This document shows, one piece after another, positions 23,880 to 36,915 of a stretch of DNA of 64,000 bases (position 1 is its first letter; each line of letters starts with the position of its first letter). The position numbers and the translations under genes were made by a program. The notes under the pieces were generated by a model. It did no database searches. It had not been told where the DNA came from and was given only the letters and a program-made list of their open reading frames with translations. This DNA comes from Apricaphanius iberus. Taxonomy: Eukaryota; Chordata; Actinopteri; Cyprinodontiformes; Aphaniidae. The stretch covers positions 1,488,001-1,552,000 of the forward strand of contig JAPXFQ010002804.1 in the NCBI GenBank assembly GCA_028564705.1, written 5' to 3'.

Positions 23880-25128
23880 CATGCCCAAGAATGAATGTTC
23901 CTTGCGTCTAACTAGGGGGATGTGGCGCATTTTTGACACTTTGATGTGAACCCACCGTTGGGTTAGTGAGTTGAAGTTAAAGTTGGGGGTCTTTATACCT
24001 AGTAGTTGTACAACTATGAAAATACTGATGAACTTAATGACCTCTTTTTAACCGTAGTTTACATATTAGAAATAATCAGTTAATATAGCATTTTATGTTA
24101 AATATGTGAAGATATCCAATTTAACTTACCAGGTTACCTGTCTGTTTAGCCGTTAGTCTTTCACTCCTTTGAGTATTTCTTTCTCTTTTCTACAAACTCA
24201 CAGTGTTCTCTTTTGAAAACATTATCACCAAGCATGGATTCTGGAAAATCATTTTTTTTTTTTTATGTTTAACAGTTTATCAATTTGGTTTTCATTGCAT
24301 TTGTATTGGTGCACTTACCATATGGTGAGTTAGCTAAATTATCTCTGTTAAGTGAAGACTTTTCTTGCTGTTCTGGTGTTGAATGGTAGTAACACACAGA
24401 AACACGTAGGAAAAAAATACCGTGTGAGATCATGTTTTAGCTTTTTCTCTGATAATGGTTTGCTGTTATCTGTGAGTTCCTGAGTATTTTCTAGTACCAT
24501 CTGCCGTCATGGTAAAAAGAAAGTACTTCCTCTTAAAACTCTAGGGTTTTACATACTGTTATTCCCACAAACCTATTTTGGCTTTGTCAATGATTCCTAA
24601 ACGGCAAATAATTTTAGAAGCTGGCAAATTATTTACACATTAAAATCACAGAATTTACAGATTACCTTCTTTTTGCCATGACAGTATCATAATTCTTGGT
24701 GATATTCACAGATTTATTGGTATTTGTGTCTTTGAAACATGATTTGTTATGTCTTATCAAATAAATGTACATTAAATGTTTAAAAAACATCTGAAAGTGT
24801 TTCTGAGAATGTTGTGAAATGGAGGCAAGACAATCTGTTGGATTCAGACTGTCATCTCGGTCTGGCTGTGAACACTGGCTGGCTTGCTCCATCTACTGTA
24901 AGCAAGGACATCTCACCCGTTCAGTGTACCTGTCTTTACACAGCGCTGGTACTGGGCTCGAACCTGCCCAAAGAAATCATCTGACCCCACTGAGTGTGCC
25001 AAAATGTAACGTAAAAGTTAAAACAGCAATTGTGCATTAAACACACAAAACATATGATGAAATACAACACTACAGACACAAAACGTACAGTATGACACTT
25101 TAAAACATAACATTCCAGCTATTATCAC
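23880..25128. other. Unassigned sequence
   Basis: AT-rich, with a T-run near 24251-24265. Short open frames near 24660-25040 have no family resemblance that I recognise. Confidence 0.45.
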
Positions 25129-25350
25129 TTAATCAAAGGCAGATCTAAACAGATGAGATTTTAGTTTTGATGTAAAACAGCTCACTGTTTCAGCAACTTC
25201 GCATTCGTCAGTAGGTTTGTTCGAGATAAAGGGAGCATAGAAACTGAAAGGTGATTCTCCATGTTTGGTTCTGATTCTAGGGGTGTTGAATAGACTGGAT
25301 TTGGAGGACCTGAGTGGTCTTGGGGGTTGGTATAGAGACAACAAATCTCA
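25129..25350 (-). pseudogene. LINE reverse-transcriptase protein, C-terminal end
   Basis: The minus strand encodes PPRPLRSSKSSLFNTPRIRT, then GESPFSFYAPFISNK and ETVSCFTSKLKSHLFRSAFD. This is the typical C-terminus of L2/CR1/Rex-type LINE proteins (the PR-LRSS, FS-YAP-LWN and F-S-LK-HLF blocks). It is 5'-truncated, as LINE copies usually are, and lacks the Trp of the LWN motif. Confidence 0.7.
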
Positions 25351-25361
25351 GCTCAGCTGTA

Positions 25362-25745
25362 TGTAAGTCTATGGTTGAAGTTGTCAGAGTCTCTGAGGTG
25401 TTTTGTGTTCTTTGGCCGCAGCAATTTTTGAAACTTTTGCTGTTTTCCAAGCTTCAAAGTGGCAAAAGCCACCATTTCAGAAGTTCATTTAGCTGAACTT
25501 TCGGCACCGTCCCCTGAGCGTCAACCAATCAAAGTGTCTTACTGCAGTGACATCACTATGCCCGACGTTGACGTTGTCTAGCTTTATTTAAAATATAAAG
25601 CCAAACCACTCTCTCGATGTGATCAGCTGTTGTTTAAAACATCCTGCAACAGAGGAAGCCCCACCCACGCACTCTTTTTTTGCTCACCGAGTAGCGGGCT
25701 TTGCAAGCTTCAGCCTCAAAAATGTATAGGCTTCAAACTAGTAAC
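25362..25745 (-). mobile_element. MITE family C, copy 2 (inverted)
   Basis: Reverse complement of 3936-4277: it shares GTTTTAAACA..CATCC, GCTTTGCAAGC and GGCTTCAAACTAGTA. Together the two copies form an inverted pair around the receptor exons. Confidence 0.6.
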
Positions 25746-26159
25746 TTAGAGAGCGATTTTGATTCGTCAAAAAACACGGCATAAGAAAGGATATCATCCA
25801 GGGTTGCCATTAATGGAATATGTTCCCTATTTGATTAAGTTGTTTTAAATGTTGACATAAATATCTGAAGGCCATCAGTCATTTTGACAGATTGCAATTC
25901 ACGCCACTGACCACTTGGTGCAGACACGCAGATATTTCCAAATTACGCACAGCATATAGAAGAAATTAAGAAAGCTCTCGTTCAGAGAGTATACCCGAAT
26001 GCTTGTCACTTTAATCAGAGAAATGTTCCCTGATTTCAAAACTCAGGCTTCAGTGGTGCTTGTAACTGGTATTATTCTCTGAATTCTGTGGCCTTTGTGT
26101 TCCAAATTCTCTAAATTTGGTGCACTTGGTGTCCCACAGGTTAAACACCAAAATTTTAA

Positions 26160-26545
26160 CTTACATCCATCCATAATCTATACCGCTTATCTTCGAAGGG
26201 TTGCAGGGGAGCTGGTGCAGCATGAAAGTCCCGGCTTCGAATCCCGGCCTGAGGTCCTTCTGCATGGAGTTTGCATGATGTCTCCGTGCATGCGTGGGTT
26301 TCCTCTGGGTACTCTGGCTTTCTCCTACAGTCCAAAAACATGACTGTTTAATTGATCTCTCTAAATTGTCCTTAGGTGTGAATGTTTGCATACATTGTTG
26401 TTTCTTGTGTGTGTGTGTCTCTATGTTGCCCTGTGATGGACTGGCATCCTGTCCAGGGTGTACCCTGCCTCTCGTCCGTTGAAACGCTGAAGATAGTCTC
26501 CAGCATCCCCACAACCCTTCACGGACAAGTTGTTTAGATAATGGA
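26160..26545 (+). mobile_element. Teleost SINE-like repeat, long copy
   Basis: It starts after a CATCCATCC motif. It contains CCCGGCTTCGAATCCCGG (B-box-like), GGAGTTTGCATGATGTCTCC, CAGTCCAAAAACATGACTG, TGATGGACTGGCATCCTGTC and a terminal ATGGATGGAT. The ORF on either strand is not a gene. Confidence 0.7.
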
Positions 26546-29205
26546 TGGATTTTAATCTAAATAAATCACAAAATACATTTTGAAACAAGAAATAGAAGGA
26601 TCTATGTCCCATGTTATTATGATACACGAGCCTTTAAAAAAAATCTATGAAGATTTTATGGGTTTCTAATGAGTAAAGGTCAGCCAAAAGTTGCTATTTC
26701 AGCTAATTAAATATAAATGTGAATAGACAGTAACCAAAATTTTTTTTCGGGTAATATAATTATTTGCCTGTCTTCTTAGGCTAAATGAAAAACAATTATT
26801 TATAGAATAGCTCAATTTATTCATTTCCCCCAGTCTTGTTCAACCCCACAGCAACATATTATACTTATGTCCCCTTTTCAAAAATAACTGATCAGTTAAA
26901 GGTTTAATATGGAACATGGGAACCAAAGCGACATTTAATATGTTGAGGTTGTAGTTGCAAAAACAAAGTGCAGTCTGGATGCCAGTTCTGTCGCAGTAAC
27001 AAGCCAGCATCATGTCCAGTGATGAATCTTACAGGGTAAGGACTATTTTGTACTAAAAAGTTTAAAATACTAAACAAAAAATAATTACTACAAAATATGG
27101 GTCAAAGGCAACAATACGTTTTTGTACCTGTCCTTTGCATCATATTTCGGAAGCTAAATGGTATCCTCCACTCCTCTTAGTGATGTCCTCTATAAAAGTC
27201 ATAATATATACTTTAGAATTTACATAAACATCCGACGGCGTGTGTATTTGACTGAGGTGTATGGTTGGAGACATATGTCGATACAGAAAACTAGCTAGAA
27301 AAGTCTTTATCATAGCAACTCACCGCAGTGGTGAAGCTAGCCTGCTATACAGGGGAGTGCAGAAGGAAACCGCTTCCTTTTCTTCCATTTACTCGGTGTG
27401 GAGGTTAATGCTCTCATATCTAGGAACAACGTCATATACACGAGTATTGAGGCTGTTTTACCGACAGCTAGCTTTAGCCATTAGCGAGCTTTCTTACCTT
27501 TCTCCATGAAAAACGTTGCCATTTCCGCATGCATTCTGATGCCGGGAAAGTTTTTCATTTGCGTCCATCCGTTGAAGGCTGCTCATACAGTAAAGACAGG
27601 TAAGTATAAGTATACTTACTGACCTATATTTCATTATCTGTATCATCAAACGGACTTTGCCAAGCTCAAACTTTTAAACTTTGTAACTAGCAAAAATATA
27701 TTTATGCTCTTGTCTTGAAAAACAAAAGTTTTTTTCTTATGCTATGTGATGCTCCAAACATAGGCTAATGTGGACCTATGGCTATTTTTAGCTATAATTT
27801 TCAAACCCCATAACATTTAACCCCGTCACAAAAAAGCTGCTTTATAACCACCAAAAATCCACAACAAAAAAAATGTTAATGAATGAGTTTTTATAGTTAA
27901 GGTCAATAAAAATGATTTCTCGGAGGTACAAATAAATACTCCATCAGATGATATGTACAGAAACAATTTCATGTTGGTCATTAATCAGAGACCCCAAAGT
28001 GCACTGAATTTAGAGAATGACCTGACAGCAGTCTACAGTGTGGCAACAGAGCGCTGATTCAGCCTCCATTACGCACAAACTGGAGCGCAGTTCAGCTCCC
28101 TGCAGACCCTTCAGGCCACTGAAGGTGAAATTTCTATAATTAATACATGTAGTTTATTAATCTGTTCGATAGCACAATTTGGATTGTCTATTCATTTTAT
28201 TCAGATTGAACATTCATTAAAATTAACCAAAATTTTAATACTACTAAATATGTCATTATCATGTTAAAAATAGACGGGTAAAAATAGATGAACTAAGATT
28301 GACTCAGCAAAAAACTAGCGTGACCTCTGTTAGCCTCATGGATGGGTGGATGGAATTACATTTACTGTAAGTAATATTCTTACAACAGAAATCTTTTTCA
28401 GTTGTCAACACATTGCCTAATGAGTGGGCCTCATATTCCTAATGCATTTATCGGCTAAATGTTTTCATCAAATACCCGTTATTTATTATTATATACCCTT
28501 CCTTTCAGTGGACTGAGAGGCCCTATAGTCCGTCACTGGAAGATTTGTGGTTCTATGCATCTCTGCTCTCTCGATGGTTCCACATTGTCGATAGCAAATG
28601 AAAAAACTTACCAGTGGCAGATGGTGTGTTTGGCCTTGTGCACATTCTGCCTTAAGAATGTGCAATTAGAAATGATTTTCTGATTCTCTTCTAATGTTGG
28701 CAATCTCTGCTTGCTAGTAGATTAGTATGTCTCCTTCTAAAATGTTTTCACCTTTTCAAGTATATCATTGCAACACTGACATTTGTACTGGAGGCTAAAT
28801 AGCAGATGTGTGTTTTCAGACATTGGCCAGTGCTGTTTGAGAGGATTTTTTTTCTGATGTATACTTTTCCTCTCCCAGCTCTGCATCAGTATGTAAAAGT
28901 GGCAAATTGAGACTCAAAGATATTTTGTGTGTAAATGTTCACATAAATCTCCTATTTGAGGTTTAGTATTTGCAGATTCCAATATTTGTGGGGGGGGTTT
29001 CTCTGGGACAAAACCTCCAATTATTGGTGGATTTTTTTTGTAGAGCACATCCAAAATAAACAACAGAAAATGAAATGAAATTTGAAGGCTGAAATAGCTA
29101 GGTTTAATGCTATTGGACACACTTTTGGGAACCAATATAGGAGCATTATTTATTTCACTTAGCGCTGATTGACTACCACTACAAACAGAGATGGACAATG
29201 TAGAT
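26546..29205. other. Unassigned sequence
   Basis: No recognised coding exon, RNA gene or repeat family. A few short open frames (27261-27509, 28459-28683) show no family features. Confidence 0.45.
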
Positions 29206-31353
29206 CAGGGGTCAGCAATTAATTTTGGCCTCGGGCCAGATTTTTTCGCAGCCATTATATGGCGGGCCACAACCAAAACAATAGCTAATTTATTGAATTT
29301 ATAAGGGAGGATGAAAATGGTAGGTGCTCGTCAAGTGACAGAACAGATACTGAGACATTAAAGCTGGCTGATGTAGGTTAAATTTGTTGACTGGGCATTG
29401 GTGGCGCTATTTATTATCTGCACGTTTGTTAAAAACAACAACCACCCATACACACATTTCCACGTGTTGCTTTTAGCTGCAAAAAAATGGCACTATCAAA
29501 AAATCTAAAGAAAAAGTTAGCAGTGAAAACAGGATCTTTCATGATGAATGGACAGATAACTATGCATTCATCCTGCCCAGTTTTATTAATGCAAAGCCCA
29601 CCTTCCTGATCTGTAACGAAGTTGTCTCGGTATGCAAAGAGTACAATATTAGATGGCACCACGAAACAAAGCATGCTAACTTCAAGGCTGCGTTCCCTCA
29701 GAAGAAAGAGGCTCGAAAGCGCAAGACCGAAGCCCTGAAAGGTGCTTATGCACACAGCAACAGGATCTTGGTGCGAGGTCTCACATCCCAACAGAAGGTA
29801 ACTAGCGCATCTCTAAAAGCCTCCTGGGTGCTCGCAAAGCACAACAAGCCATTCACTGATGCAGAGGTCTTCAAGGAGATGATGGTGACAGTTTTGGAGG
29901 AACTTGATGCCAACGAGTTGATGGACGTTGTGTTTGAGTCAGTGAAACAGATGTCGCTCTCTGCCAGGTCAGCTGCCCACCGCATAGAAGCACTGTCTGC
30001 TGCAGTGCGGGGTGTAATTATTGATGGTGTCAGTCATGCAAACTACTTTTCCTTAGCCATTGATGAGAGCAATGACAATACAGATGTAGCCCAGTTGTGC
30101 GTCTATGTGAGATATTTTGATGGGAAGGATTTCAAGGAAGAGCTGCTGTCTGTAATTCCATTAGAAGGGCACACCACTGGAGAAGCTATATACGCGAAAC
30201 TAGAAGAATTGTTTAAATTGCATTCCTTACCATTTGAGAGTGTTAACCTGATTGTGTTAGAAGGGGCTCCTGCTATGGTGGGAAAGCACAGAGGTCTGGT
30301 GAGCAGGCTGAAAGAACATGCTCCCCAAATGCATGAGCTGCGCTGCCTCATCCACCTAAGTGTCCTTTGTGCCAGACTGAATGGTGAGCTCAAGAATGTT
30401 ATGGACAAAGTGATGAAAGTCATTAATTTTGTCAGAGGTACATCAAGCACCCAGCATAGGCTTTTCCGACAACCTGTGGCTGAGTCAGCAGATGCCACCC
30501 ACGAATACTTGCTGCTTCACAATGATGTGCGCTGGTTAAGCAAGGGGAAAGCCCTGGATTGCTTCTGCGCGCTACTGAATGACATCAAAGCATTCCTTGG
30601 AATGAGTAAGGCAGCAGCTGTCCACCTTATCCTGCTGGAGAATGAAACGTTCATGTCCAATGTAGCGTTTTTACCTGACATATTTGGCCACCTAAACCTG
30701 CTTAACCTTCAGCTACAGGGGAGAGACAAAACCACTGTGGACATGGTTGAAAAAATGGAGTCATTAACGAGGAAGTTTGATATGCTTGAGGCAGACATAT
30801 CTACAGGCAGGCTCCTCCGTTTATACACACACTGAAGAAGACAGCGGGAGAAGTGATGGAGCTGATGGTTAACTTCATCAAGGGCCTTTGAGCCAAGTTT
30901 AATTCTCGGTTTGATGACTACTCCATCCCAAAAGACATCATTGACTTTATACGTGACCCTGCAGTAAAACCAGCCGACAACTTCTCCTCCCTGGCGAAAG
31001 AAATGATCCCGTCTTTAGATCAGGCTGCGCTGGAGATGGAAATGGTTGACTTCTAAACCACCTCAGTTGTGCGAGATGCGCTCAGAAGTGCAGAGACTGT
31101 TAGTGCCTTTTGGGTGGACTTACTAGGCTCTGAGGAATACAGCAACCTCAAGAAACTAGTACTTTTCATTCTGACCATGTTCCCTTCCACCTACGTGTGC
31201 GAGTCGTCCTCAGCAATGACTGCAATAAAGATGCACAAGAGAAATAGACTGACTAACCAAAACCTCGAGAACTGCCTGGGGATTAAAGTGACGTCTATTT
31301 CGACAGATATCAAGAAAATAGTGACCAGCGGGAGATGCCACTTTTCACACTAG
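29206..31353 (+). pseudogene. hAT (Charlie-like) transposase pseudogene
   Basis: The element starts with a hAT-type terminus, CAGGGGTCAGCAATT, at 29206. A frame open from 29477 encodes FHDEWTDNYAFILP, a BED-like finger in which the first Cys is Phe (FLIC...HHETKH), then LAKHNKPFTDAEVF. AIDESNDNTDVAQLCVYVR carries the first Asp; LIVLEGAPAMVG has Glu where Asp is usual. CLIHLSVLCA is the C-x2-H motif, followed by HNDVRWLSKGKAL and FLPDIFGHLNLLNLQLQGR. A frameshift at about 30830, TGA at 30889 and TAA at 31054 break it. The rest reads through AKFNSRFDDYSIP and the C-terminal dimerisation region (YSNLKKLVLFILTMFPSTYV) to TAG at 31351. Closest relatives by eye are domesticated vertebrate proteins such as GTF2IRD2-type fusions and ZBED/FAM200 proteins. 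The 3' terminal repeat was not found. Confidence 0.88.
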
Positions 31354-31619
31354 GTAGTTATTATGTCTAAAATCTGAACTGTATTTTTAATTAATGTGGC
31401 TGGACATAATTCAGGCCTACTGTAAGCACATCTGCCCTGTCGTTTCAGGGGCCGAGGCCGGCAGCCCACGGTCGAGTGGATTAAGCCTTTTTGCTCTGAT
31501 TTGCTTCCAACAGTGCAATGCATTATTATTGGTTTATATTTGTTGTGCCATCACAGTAATATAAAGGCCTAAATAACTATTACTATCCCTCCACATTTAA
31601 ATTATGGACTACCATCATG

Positions 31620-31960
31620 TTTACAAAGAATCTAGGATCCAAATGCAGTCAGACAAAATTGAGGGTTTTAATGAATAAAAAGGCAACAAACCCTACAAAA
31701 CATGGGACACAAAAACAAGACTGGAGAACAGGGAGCATTGTCGACAAACTAGCAAGGAGGTGGCTGAAACTAGGAGCTTAAATATGCTGATGAGGAGTGA
31801 GGAATGGACTGAGAAAAAACTTGAGAACCTAATTACAAGTAAACTGATGCAGGTGAGTGGGAAACAGGTGGAGGCAATCAACTAGGCTGGGGAGCAGGAT
31901 TCCAAGGAAGAAACAGGAAATACTAATCAGAAAATAATCCTAAATGAGAAACTACTGTTA
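31620..31960 (-). mobile_element. LTR-like sequence (low confidence)
   Basis: On the minus strand the block reads like the promoter and R region of a retroelement LTR: CATATTTAAGCTCC (TATA-like), TTGTCGACAATGCTCCC, then CATTAAAACCCTCAATTTTG. Its ends and target duplication were not established. A Kolobok-type MITE lies directly to its right. Confidence 0.3.
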
Positions 31961-32039
31961 TGGAAAAAAACTTTTTTTGGCAAGAGTCGAAGCCCTATTA
32001 ATTTTTCATGAAAGTTTACTTGTATCCTGTAGTTAATGT

Positions 32040-33005
32040 TAGACCACAAAGTAAAACAGCTCGTTTATCCATAATCTCACCTCCTGCACCCCTACCTCTC
32101 CACCTCTCCTCACTATGAGCGCAGCACCGCTCTGACTGTGAAAAACAGGCTCAGCCTTACCTCGACCTGGAGTCTGACAGTGAATTTGAACTGCACTAAG
32201 CACCAAAATGAAACTGTGTTATATTAAGGGGTCAGACTTTGATTGATTGATTTATTTTTTGTAAAAACCGGAGACAATGAAGCTAATTTCCATTGCTAAA
32301 TCTACCAGTCTATAGATAGAGCGCAAACCAACACATCTGAGTCTAGTAAGCAGCTCTTTCTGGCCCAGCATATAAAAAAGCAGTGGGTATTGTTCGCACC
32401 CGTTTACTGACTATTCTGAGATGCTACAGATCAATTAATTAACCACACAATGCTGTTATAAGATCACTTAAACAGCATGATAAATGGCTAACACACATTA
32501 GCATGTAGCTACTTACTTCTCTGTCCTTCAGGCATCTTTGGTCTTTGATCCAGCTGCTGTTCTTTAGGAATGTAGAATAAAGTCCTGCGATCCATGCAGT
32601 CAAACTGGCTTTTTAAAATTTATTTTACTTTGTTGTTTTAAATGTTGACATTAAAATCGAGTAAGATTTCATCAAAAAAAGGGTTTTCATCTGCTAAAAC
32701 TGGAGCAGCTATGAGCTTTGAGAAGGCGGGCGGTTGAGTGTAAAACTCTACCAGAGGTACACTGATCTCTCTGCAGGGGTGGTGCAGACACCTCTAGCAG
32801 TACCTTGTTTTCACTTTGTGACATAAAATATGTCACAATTTGAACAATCAGTCATTTTCTAGGAGAGAGCGGTGCAGCTGCTCATAAACCGGGATTCAGG
32901 AGGAACACTCAGCCATGCGTGAATTAAGCCAAAAGCCACTCTAGTGTGGGGGTTTTATGAAAACGTTTTACTACCAGATGGTTGAAAACTCCAAAAACTT
33001 GATTT
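32040..33005 (-). mobile_element. Kolobok-type MITE (family K), copy 2
   Basis: Read in reverse, it matches the element at 49462-50344 over most of its length: GATTTTGCATGAT at the end, GATGGTTGAAAACTCC, TTTGATCCAGCTGCTGTTC, ATCAATTAATTAACCA and CTTAATATAACACAGTTTC (in reverse). Non-coding. The terminal TTAA boundaries are eroded. Confidence 0.6.
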
Positions 33006-33204
33006 TGCATGATATATATTTTATATATATTTTGCATGATAAATAAGTAAAACAAAACCCTTAATGAAAAACCCATAATACCTAACAGGACACCCCCTCA
33101 TGGGCAGCTACCAGATGCCTTGAAAAAACTTGAAAAAAGGAGTTCAGAATAAATGAAAAAGATCACCCAGAGTTCCAGAAAAAAAATAACTTCAATAATT
33201 AATG

Positions 33205-33440
33205 AAGGAACAGGTGTGGAGGAGGCCAGCAACGACGAAACAGGTAACGAGGAATCCAGCGACGAGGGAACAGGTATCAAGGAGGCTGGTGATGATGGAA
33301 CAAGTGTCGTAGAGCCCGGCACCTAAGAAGCTTGTGACGTTGAGCCTGGCGATACAGATCCTTGTGTAAGGGAGGCCGGCGATACGGAACCTTTTGTTTG
33401 GGAGGCAGGCGATACAGAACTTTGTGTCTGGGACAGGGAT
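33205..33440. repeat. Minisatellite, about 30-33-bp units
   Basis: About four units of the type GGAACAGGTATCAAGGAGGC are followed by about four of the type GGCGATACAGAACTTTGTGT. A stray related unit lies at 35229-35257. The open minus-strand frame through it (PVPSSL-like repeats) is a by-product of unit length divisible by three and has no recognised family. Confidence 0.65.
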
Positions 33441-33519
33441 CCCGATTTACGTGCCCCTTGGTGGGTGCTCAACTCTCCCCCATCCATCCATCCCCAAGAA
33501 TACAACTGTAGCGGGCAGT

Positions 33520-35686
33520 ATACATTACACCCCTAGTCCTTATATCCTAATTAGTCCTACCTAAATGAATTCAGTGATATCTGACTATAAAAAGCGTTAA
33601 CTTTTGCGGCCTTGCTGTTTTGCTGATTTATAGGTTGTATAATTTTACATGCTTTCTGGACAGCGTACTAGCGCACATTGTGTTCTGCATCCTAATTGAA
33701 GGGAGGTATCGTCAATCTTCTCAGTGTCTTGTCTCCTGCGCTTGCCAAATTTATCATGCCTGATTATAAGAATCTTCTCATCCAGAAGACAAAACAGCCT
33801 GAACCACCCATAGCCATGTTCCTTACTTGGAAACAGCACCTGCTCCGAAACCTTCAGAGGAAAAAGACGCTCCAGAGCAGCGCGCGGGCGGAGACACCCC
33901 ATTATATTAATACTTTTGTTTTAAAATACATAAATGTTTGAACTTTGAGAGTATTTAAACCAGTGAGAATTTTGAGTAAATCTGTATGCATGTCTGAGAA
34001 AAGTGTATAAAGTGCGTGGCGAGGAGTTTTACAGGCAAAAAACATATTTAATAATTGTAAAAAACACAAAAAACGTCGGTTTTGCCTGTTGCGGGTTATT
34101 TTCTAGAACGTAACCTCTGAATGCCCACTTTACAACTCATGATTCCATCAAAAAGTAACCATAGCTTGATATCTATAGAGAATAACAAGCAGCCATCAAA
34201 TTACATCACGGTTAATGTAGGCTGGTCAAGCGACACTTTCTGTGGAGCATCAATAAACTCACAATCACAAAGAACCAAGGATACTAAGATCATGAATAGC
34301 GTAAAACATATTTTTTTAAACGACTTTAAGAGTTCACTATTTTGTGTGAGCTTCTACAAGTTTGTTCAATAAAATGCACATTGTCACGATTCCATAAGGC
34401 ACCAACGAGGTGATAACGAAACACATTTTTTTCTATGAAAATAAAGTAAGACATGCTGTAGCCTTTTTCCATTCCTTATAATGCAACAGCTAAAACCACT
34501 GCTGTGCCCCACGTTCGTTTTTTAAACTATAAATTGAAGCAGATTTTTTAATTTGTAGCATTTTTGTAATTTTATTTTGTTACATCGACTGATGAAAAAA
34601 AAGGGCAAAAACCTATGAAATATACAAATAAAATGCTTGCATTTACCAACATTGATGCTCTGCTCTTCAAATCGCTTATTTGAACATAAAATCCACCTTC
34701 CTTTCTTTTTAATAGGACTATCTCCCCAGTTTTTCTTCACCTTTCCATTGCGGAACTCCGTTTCTCTGTGAGCCTTATTCACGCTGGGCTGCAGATCCAC
34801 TTAGGTGTCTCCAAATATTTTTGAAAGCAGCATCACTTCTAAGTTCCCAGCTGCACTTTGTTTTCTCCTTGCTGCCTTGGTGAAAGAACCACCTCTTCTC
34901 ACAAGATCCATTTTTTATGGTCTGTCATTCAACCAAATATTTCCCTTTTCCTTCAGATGTTGTGGATTAAAAAGTACACCGCTAGCTGTCGGTAGCTAAC
35001 GGATCTCCGGATTTAGGTCAGTTTTTAAAAGACTGGGTTTCAACACTCTCAATCCTTATCCAATCACAGGACACATACATGTTTACTTCGGCATATAGCT
35101 GACGTTAGTTTCGCAGACTCAGGAGCTGATCGGCTCTTGCAACTGAAATTCATGCTTTGTTAGAAGGACTTTCCCATTTATCCCACGTAGGATACAGATA
35201 CCAATGCTCGGTATTCTTGGCACCTAGGGTCTGGGAGCCCGGCGATGCAGAATCTTGTGTCGGTTAACCTTGATTAACCGATTTGGACAAAATACAGAAT
35301 TACGCTGCGGCAGGACTGCCAGTCTGCGTTTTACCGCAGCAGATTCGTCAGGCGTGGATGCTGCCCCGGCAGATTCGTCAGCTTTTTGTTACTGTTTCAT
35401 TGTTAAGCCTCTACATAGACCCGAAACACAATCAAGAAACATTTTGTTCGTAAATCCAAGAAGAACATAAACATGGTAAAATTAAGGCATTTGGGGCAGA
35501 TTAAACCTTATTACAAGCGACATTTGGATTGCCCAGAGCACTCCTGTTCTACGGATACAGCCGATCAAGACTGGATGTATAAATACTGCCTAAACAGCTC
35601 AAACTGGCTCCACACTTCTCATGGTGAGTGAAAAAATAGCCACAAATAAGGTCAAGGTTGAACAAAAAAATGGAATTCCCCTTTAA
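33520..35686. other. Unassigned region with possible minus-strand coding remnants
   Basis: Two minus-strand frames (33902-33645 and 34990-34522) have a less random, basic composition, for example FRNGKVKKNWGDSPIKKKGR with a splice-donor-like GTAAATG after it. I recognise no family. A TTAA preceded by GGAATTCCCC at 35673-35686 could be the right end of a Kolobok-type MITE. Confidence 0.3.
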
Positions 35687-35689
35687 TAT

Positions 35690-36710
35690 CTAAAGACGGG
35701 CGTACACTGTGCGATTTTGGACCGTTTTTATGCCGATTTGTCACTCGTGTGACTTTTGTATGGATCGTGCCGACTTTTGCCGACTTTTAGCACTCATAAC
35801 GTGTCCTCCGAATGCCTTGAAATTAACCGTATGTCCTTTTAAGAGCCTTGGACGCTCCCCCTTCCACACACTGTCTTCAACATCATCACAACATTCTTGG
35901 AACGGCAGCTCTAACGAGCCCAGCATGTGGAGCGCGACTGCAGGTGGGCTCTAGTCCCCGAGCTGATCACCTTACGTGTTCTACCTGGCCTCAGGCAGAG
36001 CTGGGACCGCTACAGCAGGGAAACCGTAAACACGGGCCCCTTGCTGTGTGTGCACGCCCAGTTTGAGGAGCCTATTTCCTGTGTTGGCCCAAGCTCACTT
36101 TTTGGCAGAGAGAGTGGGGGCATCTGCAGCCACTAAGGCTCTTTTAAGAGCCACCAACAAACCTCTTAAGAGCTTTTCCTGTCTAAATAGTTTTAACCTC
36201 TTTTATAATTTTTATTTTTTTAATTCCTCTCGCTGTATAGAAAACAGCTGATGTCATGTAATTTAGGGTGATTAGCCACGGTGTTTATTATTATTTCCTC
36301 CATGTTGTGCTGATGCCGTGACTTCGTGTCATTCACAGCTACAGTACTGTTGCATCTTCGGTATGCCGGACTTTTTTTTTTTTTCCCAAGAAGGCATTGC
36401 GCAGCCGGGAAAAATAACTAGATATAAACTGATTTCCACCGGTGATAGCTGATTGCTGTTGACGATGTTCTGTTTTTGTGCTTGGGGAGCGTGGGAGGGA
36501 AGGCTGTGGCGAGACGGGGGAGGTAATCAAAATGTAGGGGCGTTGTTGGGAGGTGAAGGGCGTAGCTAGGAGGACTCGGGCGTTCAGAGCTCAACACGGC
36601 GGCAGTGAGACTTTTAAAAGATCACTCAAGTATGAATAAAGTAATGAACACTTTAGGCATGTATTTAAGGAGGGAATGACATAAGAATGTGATGAAAATC
36701 TGTAAAAAGT
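35690..36710. other. Unassigned sequence, partly GC-rich
   Basis: Starts AGACGGGCGTACACTGTGCG, which looks like a MITE terminus, though no matching far end was found. Contains a T-run at 36369-36384. No convincing gene. Confidence 0.35.
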
Positions 36711-36724
36711 GTATTTTACATGCC

Positions 36725-36915
36725 AACACCCTTTAATTGCTATTTTTTACTTTCTCTAATGTTGTTTTTTCATGTTTTATGCTTTTCATGTTTTAGTCTT
36801 AATTGCTGTTTTTACTTTCCATGCTTTTATCATACGTTTTGTTTATGTATCATGTAAAGCACCTTGAATTACCTTGTTGCTGAAAGTGTGCTATACAAAT
36901 AAAATTGCCTTGCCT
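36725..36915 (+). mobile_element. LINE 3' tail
   Basis: Ends AAAGTGTGCTATACAAATAA followed by AATTGCCTTGCCTT, a standard 3' end of teleost L2/CR1-class LINEs ending in a short simple repeat. Confidence 0.55.

Noticed and set aside
26156..26514. Overlapping frames on both strands up to 117 codons
   Set aside because: They lie wholly in a SINE-like repeat that occurs four times in the window.
29429..30498. Minus-strand frames of 120 and 131 codons
   Set aside because: Shadows of the hAT transposase coding strand, with no independent motifs.
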